Assembly: GCF_000763375.1 (NCBI RefSeq)
Contig: NZ_JPSY01000001.1
Location: 930,001-994,000 of the forward strand
DNA length: 64,000 nucleotides
Direction: 5' to 3'
DNA from: Microbacterium profundi
GTDB taxonomy: Bacteria > Actinomycetota > Actinomycetes > Actinomycetales > Microbacteriaceae
Below the pieces are notes generated by a model. The model saw only the letters and a program-made list of their open reading frames with translations, was not told the DNA's origin and did no database searches. Of the stretch, positions 19,330 to 28,566 are shown piece by piece; the stretch's first letter is position 1, and each line of letters opens with the position of its first letter. Position numbers and translations under genes: made by a program.

Positions 19330-20796
19330 TCACCTCCGCGACTCGCGTTTCACGACCTGCAGCGGACCGGTGACGCTGAGCTCGTCGATCCAGCTCTGGA
19401 TGCCGGTGACCTCGGGCAGTCTGTCTCGGGTGAACACCGGATCCCTGCCCTCTCGCCGTTGCTGGGTGTAGTCGCGCAGCAGCTTGAATGCGACACCGGA
19501 GAGCAGTCCGATGGCGATCAGGTTGACCAGCGCCATGAGGCCCATGATGCCGTCGGCGGTGTTCCAGATGAGGTCGGCGGAGGCGACCGAACCGAACAGG
19601 ATCACCAGGACGACGAGCGTGCGATAGCTCTGCAGCACCGTGCGGTTCGTCGTGATGAACTCGATGTTCGACTCGCCGTAGTAGTAGTTGCCGAGAATCG
19701 AACTGAACGCCAGCAGGAAGATGATGATGCTCAGAAGCACGTTCGACCATTCACCGAGGTTCGAGACGATCGCGTTCTGCGTCAAACCGATCCCCTGTGC
19801 CGCGTTCGCGAGATCCGGTGTGGAGACGAGGATGATGAACGCGGTGATGGAGCAGACCAGGAACGTGTCGAAGTAGACGCCCAGGGTCTGGACGAGTCCC
19901 TGCTTGACCGGGTGCGTGACGGCGGCGCTGGCGCCGGCGTTCGGGGCGGAACCGAGGCCTGCTTCGTTCGAGAACATGCCGCGCTTCACGCCGTTCATGA
20001 TGATGACGCCGATCGTCGCTCCGACGACCTCGTTGAATCCGAAGGCCTCCGTGTAGATGGATGCGAAAACACCGGGGAGCGCCTCGATGTTCATGCCCAC
20101 GATGACAAGGCCGAGCAGGAGGTAGCCGAGCGCCATCGCCGGAACGACGGCCTGCGTCACGCTCGCGATGCGGCGAAGTCCGCCGAACACCACCATGGCC
20201 GTCAGAATCGCCAGTGCGACGCCGACCACCCACGGTATCCATCCCACCTCGCCGCCGAAGCTCGAGGAGATCGTCGCGCTGATCGTGTTGGCCTGCAGCG
20301 AGCTGAACGCGAACGGGAAGCAGATGATGAGGATCACGGCGAAGACGATGCCCATCCAGCGAGCCTTGAGGCCGTGCTGCATGTAGTAGGCGGGGCCGCC
20401 GCGGAAGCCGTCCTTGTCGCGCACCTTGTACAGCTGTCCGAGGGTCGACTCGATGAAGCTCGATGCTCCGCCGACGAAGGCCATCGCCCACATCCAGAAG
20501 ATCGCACCGGGGCCGCCGATGGCTATCGCCGTGCCGACGCCTGCGATGTTGCCGACGCCGACCCTGGATGCTGCGGAGATCGTGAAGGCCTGGAACGCCG
20601 AAACCGACTGCGGCTCACCGTTCTCGTCACGTGGAGTCCTGTCGGTGAGCGTGCGGAACATCTCGGGGATGAGCCGGAACTGCACCACACCGGATCGGAT
20701 CGTGAAGTAGAGGCCCAGAAGGACGAGGACGGGAAGGACGATCCAGGTCTAGAGCAGATTGCCGCCGGACAACACGAATTCATTGATGGCATCCAT
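19330..20796 (-). pseudogene. Alanine:cation symporter (AGCS), in-frame amber stop
   Basis: A 488-codon AGCS-type sodium symporter frame from ATG 20796. Hallmarks are FQAFTISAASRVGVGNIAGVGTAIAIGGPGAIFWMW, RDKDGFRGGPAYYMQ and GMFSNEAGLGSAPNAGA, with about ten membrane segments. A TAG at 20751-20749, codon 16, interrupts the first membrane segment. The reading around it, NLL-stop-TWIVLPVLVLLGLY, suggests a TGG codon changed to TAG. A GTG at 20688 would restart translation but lose the first helix. It is therefore listed as probably broken. Confidence 0.75.
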
Positions 20797-20905
20797 GCGC
20801 GTCAGTATGTCGGACAGCGGCCACGGGGTCTATAGCGCGTAGCGAATGCGGGCCGTTCGATCGGTTGAAGCCTCCTCGCTGCAGATGCCGACCCAGAGGG
20901 CTGTT

Positions 20906-20944
20906 GTCAAGGGTGCATCCCTGCGCCCACCAGTGCGACAGGAT
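20906..20944 (+). promoter_or_regulatory. GTCAA-box promoter for the DUF6766 operon
   Basis: GTCAAGGGTG begins at 20906, and the -10-like CAGGAT lies at 20939-20944, exactly 28 bases after GTCAA. The ribosome site GAGAGGAG precedes the ATG at 20971. Confidence 0.62.
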
Positions 20945-20970
20945 CGTCTCCGAGACCGAGAGGAGCCGAC

Positions 20971-21084
20971 ATGTCAGGTGACGGTGAGACAAGAAGCGCG
21001 ATGCGCGCCGCATTCTGGTCGTGGACGGTGATCATCGTGGTGGGGCTCGCGATCATGATCATCCTGCCGCTGACGGGCCGGTGA
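20971..21084 (+). CDS. Small single-pass membrane protein (37 aa)
   Basis: An ATG after GAGAGGAGCC opens a 37-codon frame. The product has a short polar N-terminus and one membrane segment (FWSWTVIIVVGLAIMIILPL). Its stop overlaps the GTG start of the DUF6766 gene by four bases, so the two are translationally coupled. Being first in a stress-type operon, it may act with the DUF6766 protein in the membrane. Function unknown. Confidence 0.65.
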   Translation: MSGDGETRSAMRAAFWSWTVIIVVGLAIMIILPLTGR

Positions 21085-21767
21085 TCGTCGTGCGTCATTT
21101 CCTCCGGACCAGCAGTCTCAGCGTGGCGTTTCTGATCATCTTCGTGCTCGCGCTGCTCGGCCAGTCCTTCGCCGGTCACGCGTACAACAACGAAGAACTC
21201 ATGCAGCATGGGCAGGCGCCGGTGACGTACATCGAGTTCGTCACCTCGTCGGACTTCCTCGTCGATGTGGCGGAGAACTGGCAGTCCGAGTTCCTCCAGT
21301 TCTTCCTCTTCATCTTCGCGACGATCTGGCTGATCCAGCGCGGATCGCCCGAGTCGAAGAAGTACGGCGACGAAGGCGTCGGCAGCGATGAGGAACAGCA
21401 CGTCGGGACCTACGCGCGAGCGGACTCGCCGCGCTGGGCGAAGGCGCAAGGCGTGCGACTGTGGATCTACTCGAACTCACTCCTGCTCATGATGGGTTCG
21501 GTCTTCCTGCTCTCCTGGCTTGCGCAGTCACTCGCGGGACACATCGTGGTGAACGAGCAGAACGTGCAGCACGGGCTGCCTCCTGAGACGTGGGGCGACT
21601 ACCTGGTTTCACCGGAGTTCTGGAACCGCACGCTGCAGAACTGGCAATCGGAGTTCCTCGCGGTCGGGGCGATGGTCGCCTTCTCGATCTATCTGCGCCA
21701 GCGAGGATCCAGCGAGTCGAAGCCGGTCGGTATGCCGCACCACACGAGCAGCGTGGCTTCGGAGTGA
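21081..21767 (+). CDS. DUF6766 family membrane protein with internal duplication
   Basis: About 228 residues and four membrane segments. The two halves repeat one another: GQSFAGHAYNNEELMQHG with NWQSEFLQFF and QRGSPESKK, then AQSLAGHIVVNEQNVQHG with NWQSEFLAVG and QRGSSESKP. Each half is a helix, an outer loop with a conserved AGH and NWQSEFL, and a second helix. The GTG at 21081 overlaps the small membrane gene upstream. No enzymatic motif is evident. Family name from memory; role unknown. Confidence 0.75.
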   Translation: MIVVRHFLRTSSLSVAFLIIFVLALLGQSFAGHAYNNEELMQHGQAPVTYIEFVTSSDFLVDVAENWQSEFLQFFLFIFATIWLIQRGSPESKKYGDEGVGSDEEQHVGTYARADSPRWAKAQGVRLWIYSNSLLLMMGSVFLLSWLAQSLAGHIVVNEQNVQHGLPPETWGDYLVSPEFWNRTLQNWQSEFLAVGAMVAFSIYLRQRGSSESKPVGMPHHTSSVASE

Positions 21768-21776
21768 GACAAGTCC

Positions 21777-21914
21777 TCAGAGTTCGACGCGCAGGACCTC
21801 CGGTTCGGACTCGGCGACCTCGGGATGGCGTGCGAGGTTCACAATCGCGGCGATCAGGCCGCCCCAGACCGTGACCATCGCGATGATCATCATGATGATG
21901 GCTGTGGTGGTCAT
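21777..21914 (-). CDS. MetS-like small subunit of an NSS transporter (45 aa)
   Basis: A 45-residue protein on the minus strand: a membrane segment (AIIMMIIAMVTVWGGLIAAIVNL) followed by an acidic tail (HPEVAESEPEVL). Its ATG overlaps the stop of the NSS transporter gene by four bases. The order and pattern match MetS, the small subunit needed by the Corynebacterium MetP methionine/alanine importer. It is too short to be found by usual length cut-offs. Confidence 0.82.
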   Translation of the reverse strand: MTTTAIIMMIIAMVTVWGGLIAAIVNLARHPEVAESEPEVLRVEL

Positions 21915-23533
21915 GCACCCGCTCCCTTCTCGTGCGTCTCCGCGATCCGGATCGTATCCGTCTCCGGGTCGGGATCGTAGTGCTCGTCGACGAGGAACTC
22001 GTCGTAGTCCGGGTCATCCTTGGCGTGCGAGCGTCCGCTCCACGGCATGAGCGAAAGCAGCACCCCGATCACGACGAGGGCGATCACCATGCCCCATCCG
22101 AAGACGCCGAGGAACCAGGCGGGGTACCCGCCGTAGGGCTCGGAGATCTTCGTGATGAGCTCGCTGATCAGCAGGTAGCCGAGCACGACGGGGGCGAGCA
22201 CGCCGACCAGCAGCATCCAGATCCGTCCCACGGGGAAGCTCGAGCGCCGGTTCAGGTGGTCCTTCAGCACGGGCAGCTTGTGGAACACCCAGGCGACGAC
22301 GATCACCGCGACGAGGGCGACCGCCATGATGCCGAAGGCATTGACGAAGGCATCGGCCGTGTCGAGCACCGTCAGTGCCGTGGTCGTGGAGAACAGCGCC
22401 ATCGAGATCACCGCGAGAGGGATCGACACCGTGAGAGTGGTGCGCACGCGGCTCCAGCCGAGCTTGTCCTGGAGGGCTGCGACGATCACCTCGAGGATGG
22501 AGATGAGCGAGGTGATGCCCGCGAACACGAGCGCTCCGAAGAACAGGACGCCGATGATCGAGCCGCCGGTCGCCTGCGAGACGATGGTCGGGAAGGCCAC
22601 GAACGCGAGTCCGATCCCCGACGACGCCACGCCGGAGACGTCTGTTCCCTGCGCCTGCGCCATGAAGCCCAGCGCGGCGAAGACGCCGATGCCGGCGAGG
22701 ATCTCGAAACCCGAATTGGCGAATGCGACGACGAGTCCTGAGCCGGTCAGGTCGGTCTTGCGCTTGAGATACGACGAGTAGGTCACCATGATCCCGAACG
22801 CGACCGAGAGCGAGAAGAAGATGTGGCCGTATGCGGATGCCCACACACCAGGGTCGGCCAGTGCCTCCCAGTTCGGGGTGAAGAAGGCGTTGAGGCCCTC
22901 CATGGCACCCGGCAGGAACAGCGACTGCACGACGAGGATCGCGAACATGACCGTGAGCAGCGGCATGAGGATCATGTTCGCCCGGCCGATGCCGCGCTTG
23001 ACTCCGAGAGCCATGATCACGATCACGACGAGCCAGACGACGACCAGCGGGATGCCGACCTGCGGCACGAAGTCCGTCGAGACGCCGCCTTCAGCGACGT
23101 CGGCGGACTGCAGGAAGTCGGTGAAGAAGAAGTCGTTCTCGTTCCCCGGCCCCCACGTGAGCTGGGCGGAGAACCAGGTGTACATTGCCGCCCAGGCGAT
23201 GATGACCGCGTAGTACACGGCGATCACCACGCAGATGAGAACCTGCCACCAGCCGAGCGGCTCGGCCGCGCGATGGATCCGGCGGAAGGCGAGCGGAGCG
23301 GAGCCGCGGAACCGGTGCCCGATCGCGTAATCGAAGAACAGCAGCGGGATGCCTGCGGTCAGCAGCGCGCACAGGTATGGGATGAGGAACGCGCCACCGC
23401 CGCCCTCGTACGCGACGTAGGGGAAGCGCCAGATGTTCCCCAGGCCGACGGCTGAGCCGATCGCCGAGAGGATGAACACATTGCGTGAGCCGAACGCCTC
23501 ACGTCTGCGGGTCTGCGTCGTTGCGGTGGCCAT
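21911..23533 (-). CDS. Sodium-dependent NSS family amino-acid transporter (MetP-like)
   Basis: A 540-residue LeuT-fold transporter with about 12 membrane segments. FILSAIGSAVGLGNIWRFPYVAYEGGGGAFLIPY is the family's TM1 signature, holding the unwound sodium and substrate site. GIMVTYSSYLKR (TM6 side) and the SLISILEVIVAAL stretch also fit. The C-terminal tail is acidic. Together with the overlapping MetS-like gene it looks like a methionine/alanine importer. The substrate is inferred from the small subunit. Confidence 0.9.
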   Translation of the reverse strand: MATATTQTRRREAFGSRNVFILSAIGSAVGLGNIWRFPYVAYEGGGGAFLIPYLCALLTAGIPLLFFDYAIGHRFRGSAPLAFRRIHRAAEPLGWWQVLICVVIAVYYAVIIAWAAMYTWFSAQLTWGPGNENDFFFTDFLQSADVAEGGVSTDFVPQVGIPLVVVWLVVIVIMALGVKRGIGRANMILMPLLTVMFAILVVQSLFLPGAMEGLNAFFTPNWEALADPGVWASAYGHIFFSLSVAFGIMVTYSSYLKRKTDLTGSGLVVAFANSGFEILAGIGVFAALGFMAQAQGTDVSGVASSGIGLAFVAFPTIVSQATGGSIIGVLFFGALVFAGITSLISILEVIVAALQDKLGWSRVRTTLTVSIPLAVISMALFSTTTALTVLDTADAFVNAFGIMAVALVAVIVVAWVFHKLPVLKDHLNRRSSFPVGRIWMLLVGVLAPVVLGYLLISELITKISEPYGGYPAWFLGVFGWGMVIALVVIGVLLSLMPWSGRSHAKDDPDYDEFLVDEHYDPDPETDTIRIAETHEKGAGA

Positions 23534-23588
23534 GCCCGAGACGTTACCTCAGACCGGATGACCGCGTCGCGAAGCGCGCCAGATCCGC

Positions 23589-24404
23589 TCAGCGGGCGGC
23601 GGCCGGGCGGCGTGCGATGTGCACGTTGACGCCGGCGTCCCGCATCCGGTCGATGTGCCGACGATCGGTGGCTGCGTCGACGACGACCACGTCGAAGTCG
23701 GCCAGCGGCAGCATCGCGTGCAGCGCTCGCTTGTCGAACTTCGTCCTGTCCGCCAGCAGCACGCGCTTGCTCGCCGATTCGAACATCGCCCGCTTCACGT
23801 CGACGGTCTCCAGCGTCTGGTGGAAGCAGATGTCGTCCACGATGGCCGAGGTCGACATCACGAAGAGATCGGCACGCAGCTCGGCGATCTCCCGCACGGT
23901 GATGCGCCCCATGAAGGCGCTGCACCAGTTGTAGAACTCTCCGCCGAGGCCGATCATCTCGATGCCGCGCATACCGCGCAGGTCGTTCATGATCGTCAGC
24001 GTGTTGGTGATGACCGTCAGAGGCGTCTTCGTGTGCAGGTGCGGAAGCAGGTGCATCGTCGAGGTCGAGTCGTCGAGGATGATCGCCTGCCCCGGCTCGA
24101 CGAACTCCATGGCGGCGAGCGCCATGGCCTCCTTCTCGGCCTGTTGTCGCCCCACCCGGTACACATCGCTGGATTCGACCAGCGCCGTGGAACTGGCGGT
24201 CGCCACTCCCCTGCTCTTACGCAGCAGCCCTCGGTCCTCCAACTCGTCGAGATCGCGGTGGACGGTCATGACGCTGATGCCGAACCGCTCTGCGATCTGC
24301 TCGATACGCAGGGATCCCGCGGCCATCACGGCCTCGCTGATCGCCAGCTGACGAGATTGCTGCCGGTCCGTCCGCGACGGCACTGCTGGGGAACTGCTGC
24401 TCAT
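23589..24404 (-). CDS. DeoR/GlpR family transcriptional regulator
   Basis: About 271 residues. Residues 10-65 hold the DeoR helix-turn-helix (RIEQIAERFGISVMTVHRDLDELEDRGLL). The rest is the DeoRC sugar-phosphate sensor with IILDDSTSTMHLL, VITNTL, the GGEFYNW block and the ADRTKFDKRA motif. It is the last gene of the sugar cluster, ten bases behind the TPI-like gene, and is the natural regulator of it, probably sensing a phosphorylated intermediate. The ATG at 24404 was chosen over an upstream start inside the TPI gene. Confidence 0.9.
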   Translation of the reverse strand: MSSSSPAVPSRTDRQQSRQLAISEAVMAAGSLRIEQIAERFGISVMTVHRDLDELEDRGLLRKSRGVATASSTALVESSDVYRVGRQQAEKEAMALAAMEFVEPGQAIILDDSTSTMHLLPHLHTKTPLTVITNTLTIMNDLRGMRGIEMIGLGGEFYNWCSAFMGRITVREIAELRADLFVMSTSAIVDDICFHQTLETVDVKRAMFESASKRVLLADRTKFDKRALHAMLPLADFDVVVVDAATDRRHIDRMRDAGVNVHIARRPAAAR

Positions 24405-24414
24405 CTTCTCCCTC

Positions 24415-25182
24415 TCAACGTGCCCTGGCGGCCTCGTCGATGATGCTCGCGAATGCCTGCGGCTCGTGGGCGAATCGACCGAGGAACAATCCGTCGACAC
24501 CTGAGGAGAGCGTACTCAGCAGTCCGGGCTTCGCGCTGCCGCCGTAGATCACCGCTGCGGCACCGAGGCCCCGCTGTGCGAGATGAGCGCGCAGCCGTGC
24601 GACGACCTCTGTCACGTGGTCGGGCGAGGCCGGCTCGGCCTGTCCGATCGCCCATTCCGGCTCGTATGCGACGACGAGATCGCTGAGGTCTCCGCTGTCG
24701 GCGATCGCCGATTCGATCTGAGCGATGCAGGTCTCGGCCGCGAGGTCCGCGTCCTGCCGTGTCTCCTCGCCGACGCACAGCACCGGGGTGAGCCCGTTGC
24801 GCACAGCGGCCGTGAGCTTGCGCCGGATGATCGCGTCGTCCTCACCGAAGACGTGTCGCCGTTCCGCGTGCCCGACCTCGACATACCGGCATCCCAGCCG
24901 CGCGAGGTCGGCACCGCTGACCGCCCCCGTATAGGCGCCGCGATCGGCCCAGAACAGGTCCTGGGCGCCCACGGCGATCGGCGAGCCCGCGACGGCCGCG
25001 ATCACGCGATCCAGGGCGGGAAGCGAGGGCAGGATGAACAGGCGCACCTCCCCCGCGATGACAGCGGGGTGCGCACGAGCGATCACAGCGAGAGATTCGG
25101 CCCACGCGACGCTGGTATCGATGTCGAGATAGAGCTTGAGGCTCGCGCCGAGCAGAACAGGCCGTCCGTCGTCGTCAGCCAC
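24415..25182 (-). CDS. Triosephosphate isomerase-like, likely L-erythrulose-1-phosphate isomerase
   Basis: A 255-residue TIM barrel of the TPI family. GASLKLYLD carries the substrate Lys, [10 protein letters not shown] the catalytic His, [10 protein letters not shown] the catalytic Glu, and YGGSAKPG the phosphate loop. It is a second, diverged TPI in a sugar operon with an RpiB-like enzyme and a DhaK-DhaL kinase. This combination is known in the Mycobacterium smegmatis tetritol pathways, where the TPI homologue (LerI/EryH) converts L-erythrulose 1-phosphate to D-erythrulose 4-phosphate. The specific role is inferred from that context. Confidence 0.82.
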   Translation of the reverse strand: MADDDGRPVLLGASLKLYLDIDTSVAWAESLAVIARAHPAVIAGEVRLFILPSLPALDRVIAAVAGSPIAVGAQDLFWADRGAYTGAVSGADLARLGCRYVEVGHAERRHVFGEDDAIIRRKLTAAVRNGLTPVLCVGEETRQDADLAAETCIAQIESAIADSGDLSDLVVAYEPEWAIGQAEPASPDHVTEVVARLRAHLAQRGLGAAAVIYGGSAKPGLLSTLSSGVDGLFLGRFAHEPQAFASIIDEAARAR

Positions 25183-25648
25183 AGGTCCCCGTGGCCTCGT
25201 AGCCCTCGATGACGGCGACCTTCTGCGCCGATGCGGAGGACTCGTCGAACTCGTATCCGAGCCATTCGCGCGCCAATCGGCGTGCCAGTTCCAGGCCCAC
25301 GACTCGCTGTCCGAATGTCAGCACCTGAGCGTTGTTACTGAGCACACTGCGCTCGACGCTATAGCTGTCATGCGCCGTGACAGCACGGATCCCCGGCACC
25401 TTGTTCGCCGCGATCGCGACGCCCAGACCGGTGCCGCACACGAGCAGGGCCCGGTCTGCTTCTCCCGCGCGGACCTTCTCCGCCGCCGCGATCGCGACGA
25501 CCGGGTACGCCGTGCCCCCGCTCGCGTCGACGCCGACATCGATGACCTCGGCGACCCGCGGGTCGTTCAACAGGTCCTTCTTGAGTGCTTCCTTGTACTC
25601 GAACCCCGCGTCGTCGGATCCGACGACGATTCGCCATTCACGTGTCAT
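25175..25648 (-). CDS. RpiB/LacAB-type isomerase, likely D-erythrulose-4-phosphate isomerase
   Basis: A 157-residue RpiB-fold aldose-ketose isomerase. [17 protein letters not shown] is the N-terminal phosphate-binding stretch, [16 protein letters not shown] holds the catalytic Cys, and [30 protein letters not shown] follows. It overlaps the TPI-like gene by eight bases. In tetritol catabolism the RpiB homologue (DerI/EryI) makes D-erythrose 4-phosphate. Ribose-5-phosphate isomerase activity is the alternative. Confidence 0.85.
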   Translation of the reverse strand: MTREWRIVVGSDDAGFEYKEALKKDLLNDPRVAEVIDVGVDASGGTAYPVVAIAAAEKVRAGEADRALLVCGTGLGVAIAANKVPGIRAVTAHDSYSVERSVLSNNAQVLTFGQRVVGLELARRLAREWLGYEFDESSASAQKVAVIEGYEATGTCG

Positions 25649-25650
25649 GT

Positions 25651-27399
25651 TCAGTCCTTCTCTGTACTGCTGTCATCTGCGAGCACCAGGCCCGCAACGG
25701 TCATCGCCCGCGCGAGCGAGATCGCGCCGGGGTCGGGAGTGCCGAGGCTCTTCTCCATGTGAGGTCGTGCGCGCCCCAATCGGGGAAGAAGAGCGGATGT
25801 CGCCTCTGCCGCGCTCGTGGCGTCGGCGGCTGCAGCCACCCAGGCCTGCGCCAACGGCGTGCCGGCCGCGACGCGCGCGGTCAGCCCCTCCGCAAAGGGC
25901 ACGAGCGCATCGACCATGGTCTTGTCGCCGACAGAGGCCTTACCGTATCCCTGGATCGCCGCGCGTGCGGCGTCCACCGCCTCGGCGACGTCGCCCGCCT
26001 CAGGCCGGATCTCGTCCCCGAGGCGCTCTCCGGCGGCTCGCAGCGCCGCACCCCAGAGTGCGCCGGACGTGCCGCCGGCCTTGTCTGCCCACGCGTCTCC
26101 TGCACGGCAGAGCACTGTTCCCGCTCCCGCACCGGCGTCGACCGCCGCGCGTGCGGCGGCGGCTCCGGCGCGCGCGCCACGCTGCATGCCGATGCCGTGA
26201 TCACCGTCGCCGGCGATCGCATCCAGTCGGCCGAGTTCGTCGACATCGCGATCGATCATGTCGCGGATGGCGTCGATGATCGCGAGGGTGACCGCGCCGA
26301 TCTCGACGGAGTCCGGCGATGCAGCAGGGATGACCTCGGCATCGACGGCCGTGTCCTGGACGGCATCTGCCACGGCATCCGCGGCGGATGTCTCGACGGC
26401 GCCCTTGCGGTACGCCGGAGTGTAAGCAGGCGAAGCCCAGGCCCGGGCGAGCTCATCGTCCAGCCAGAACAGTGTCAGTGAAACCCCCGCCATCTCGAAA
26501 CTCGTCGCGTATTCGCCGACCTCCGGCTCGACGATCGTGACTCCGGCCTCCGCCAGGAGCTCGATCACCGTGGCGTAGATCACGAACAGCTCTTCGGATT
26601 TGACCGCGCCGAGCCCGTTCAGGATGACAGCGGCGTGCGCACCGTCGACGGCGACACCGTCGGGCACCTCGCCGAGGAGCCCTCCGACGAGGACGGCGGC
26701 GAGCTCTCGAGCCGTTGGCAGCGGCACGACCGAGATGCCCGGTTCGCCGTGGATGCCCATTCCGACGGCCATGTGTCCCGCGGGAACGGTGAAGAGCGGC
26801 TCCGACGCACCGGGGAGCGTGCACCCGGAGAACGCGACGCCGATCGACCGGGTCCGGTCGTTGGCACGGGCTGCGATCTCGGCGACATCGTCGAGCGATA
26901 TGCCCTGCTCTGCGGCCCATGAGGCGGCACGGAACACGGCGAGGTCGCCGGCGATGCCACGCCGCTTTGACTTCTCCGCGGATGCGGCGCTGTAGATGTC
27001 GTCGGTCACCCGCACTGTGCGGCACGGGATGCCCTCATCGCGCAGCCGCTTCTCGGCCTGATCGAAGTTGAGCACGTCGCCGGCGTAGTTGCCGTAGCTG
27101 AGGAGCACGCCCGCATCCGTCGCGACGGACTTGGCAACGGAGTAGATCTGCTGCGCACTGGGCGAGGCGAAGACGTTGCCCATCGCTGCACCGTGGGCGA
27201 GACCGGCACCGACGAGCCCCGCGAACGCCGGATAGTGCCCCGACCCGCCTCCGATGACGATCGCGACCTGTCCGGACGGCGTGGCCTGTGCGCGCGCGAC
27301 ACCACCGGAGACCCGCCGCACCAGGGTGCCGTGCGCGGCGACGAAGCCGATCACGGACTCGTCCGCGAAATCAGCGGGGTCGTTCAGAACGTAACTCAT
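25651..27399 (-). CDS. DhaK-DhaL fusion kinase, likely L-erythrulose kinase
   Basis: About 582 residues combining both halves of an ATP-dependent dihydroxyacetone kinase. The DhaK half (1-330) has [31 protein letters not shown], and [15 protein letters not shown] with the His that binds the keto group. The DhaL half has [15 protein letters not shown], where the three Asp bind Mg-ATP, and [12 protein letters not shown]. In tetritol pathways such a fusion (LerK or DerK) phosphorylates erythrulose. The ATG at 27399 follows GAGAGGC. Plain dihydroxyacetone kinase is the alternative. Confidence 0.85.
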   Translation of the reverse strand: MSYVLNDPADFADESVIGFVAAHGTLVRRVSGGVARAQATPSGQVAIVIGGGSGHYPAFAGLVGAGLAHGAAMGNVFASPSAQQIYSVAKSVATDAGVLLSYGNYAGDVLNFDQAEKRLRDEGIPCRTVRVTDDIYSAASAEKSKRRGIAGDLAVFRAASWAAEQGISLDDVAEIAARANDRTRSIGVAFSGCTLPGASEPLFTVPAGHMAVGMGIHGEPGISVVPLPTARELAAVLVGGLLGEVPDGVAVDGAHAAVILNGLGAVKSEELFVIYATVIELLAEAGVTIVEPEVGEYATSFEMAGVSLTLFWLDDELARAWASPAYTPAYRKGAVETSAADAVADAVQDTAVDAEVIPAASPDSVEIGAVTLAIIDAIRDMIDRDVDELGRLDAIAGDGDHGIGMQRGARAGAAAARAAVDAGAGAGTVLCRAGDAWADKAGGTSGALWGAALRAAGERLGDEIRPEAGDVAEAVDAARAAIQGYGKASVGDKTMVDALVPFAEGLTARVAAGTPLAQAWVAAAADATSAAEATSALLPRLGRARPHMEKSLGTPDPGAISLARAMTVAGLVLADDSSTEKD

Positions 27400-27420
27400 G
27401 TTGCCTCTCGTCAGTCTCTT

Positions 27421-27467
27421 CTTGAGATCGCGCCCTCTTTGAGATCGGGCCGTCTTTGAGATCGGGC
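27421..27467. repeat. Three 17-bp tandem repeats between SBP and kinase genes
   Basis: TTTGAGATCGGGC at 27438-27450 recurs at 27455-27467, and a near copy CTTGAGATCGCGC lies at 27421-27433, giving a 17-bp period. The array is in the leader of the kinase gene, just after the hairpin downstream of the binding-protein gene. It could bind a regulator or shape mRNA; nothing proves either. Confidence 0.55.
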
Positions 27468-27478
27468 GAAGTATCGGG

Positions 27479-27510
27479 GCGGGGCGGATGCCGTTCAGCA
27501 TCCGCCCCGC
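27479..27510 (-). terminator. Strong hairpin after the binding-protein gene
   Basis: A perfect 13-bp inverted repeat (27479-27491 with 27498-27510) has a 6-base loop and lies 17 bp beyond the stop of the sugar-binding-protein gene. It has no U tract. Hairpins at this place often partly stop transcription or protect the 3' end, giving more binding protein than downstream enzymes. Confidence 0.6.
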
Positions 27511-27527
27511 ATTCACCGCCGTGCGGC

Positions 27528-28517
27528 TTACTCGGTGTAGGTGAAGGGCTCGGTCATCTTGTCGGCGTTGTCCTTCGTGATGAGGATGCAGTCGAACGAC
27601 TGCTTCTCGGTCTCCGGTGCGGTGCCGGTGCGGATGTACTCGTCGGCGAGCTCGACGGCCTTCTTCGAGAACACCGCGACGGGCTGGAGGACGGTGTACG
27701 CCATCTCCCCCGCGATGACGGCGGAGACAGCATCCGGCGCGCCGTCGAAGCCGCCCACGACGACGCCCTCGAGCTTGCCGGCCTTCTTGAGGGCTGCGAT
27801 GGCACCGAGAGCCATCTCATCGTTGCCCGCCATCACACCGGTAAGCGACGGGTTCGACTGCAGCAGCGACTGCATCTTGTCGTGCCCCTTGGTGCGGTCC
27901 CAATCGGCGACCTCTTCGCCGACCTCGACCAGGCCGGGGTACTGACTGATCACGGTCTGGAAGCCGTTGGAGCGGGTCTGAGCATTGTTGTCGGAAGGAG
28001 CGCCGAACAGCTCGACGTAGTCACCGGCTTCACCCATCTGAGACACCCACTCCTGGGCGCCGAGAGCGGCTCCCTGAGCGTTGTTCGAGACGAGCTGCGC
28101 CTTGGCGATTCCGACCTCGTTGATCTCGGCGTTCACGAGGAACACAGGGATCCCCGCAGCCTCGGCCTTCTTGACCGCAGCGACCGAACCGTCGGCGTTC
28201 GCAGGGTCGAGGATGATCGCGACGGACTTGTTCGAGATCGCCGTGTCGATGAGGGTGTTCTCGGTGTTCGTGTCGCCCTTGTGCGCGCCCACGCTGGACT
28301 TGTAGCCGAGTTCTTCCGCCGTTGCGGCGGCGACGTCGCCCTCTGTCTTCCAGTACGGGTTCGCGGGGTCGTTCACGATGATGGTGATGAGACCGCCGGC
28401 ATCTCCGCCTTCGGCATCCGTCGGAGGAGCGTCCGTGCTGCCTCCGGCGCATCCGGCGAGCGAGATGATCAGCGCGCCTGTGGCGATGATCGAGGCGATT
28501 GCCTTCTTGCGCATCAT
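27528..28517 (-). CDS. Ribose-type ABC transporter substrate-binding lipoprotein
   Basis: A 329-residue periplasmic-binding protein type I. The N-terminus is a lipoprotein signal with lipobox SLAGC (Cys 22 or so), so it is anchored to the outer face of the membrane. Then come the RbsB-like core (TIIVNDPANPYWKTEG, AAEAAGIPVFLVN, VMAGNDEMALGAIAALK, VVGGFDGAPDAV). It starts the transport part of the sugar operon. A ribosome site AAAGGA lies eight bases before the ATG at 28517. The ligand may be a tetritol, erythrulose or apiose. Confidence 0.9.
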   Translation of the reverse strand: MMRKKAIASIIATGALIISLAGCAGGSTDAPPTDAEGGDAGGLITIIVNDPANPYWKTEGDVAAATAEELGYKSSVGAHKGDTNTENTLIDTAISNKSVAIILDPANADGSVAAVKKAEAAGIPVFLVNAEINEVGIAKAQLVSNNAQGAALGAQEWVSQMGEAGDYVELFGAPSDNNAQTRSNGFQTVISQYPGLVEVGEEVADWDRTKGHDKMQSLLQSNPSLTGVMAGNDEMALGAIAALKKAGKLEGVVVGGFDGAPDAVSAVIAGEMAYTVLQPVAVFSKKAVELADEYIRTGTAPETEKQSFDCILITKDNADKMTEPFTYTE

Positions 28518-28566
28518 TTGATGCGTCCTTTCTCTTGGTGGGTGTTGCAGGTCGTGTGAATGCGAA

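Noticed and set aside
19459..20835. A 458-codon plus-strand frame opposite the AGCS symporter
   Set aside because: Rich in His, Asp and Arg as expected from the reverse complement of membrane-protein codons; no ribosome site.
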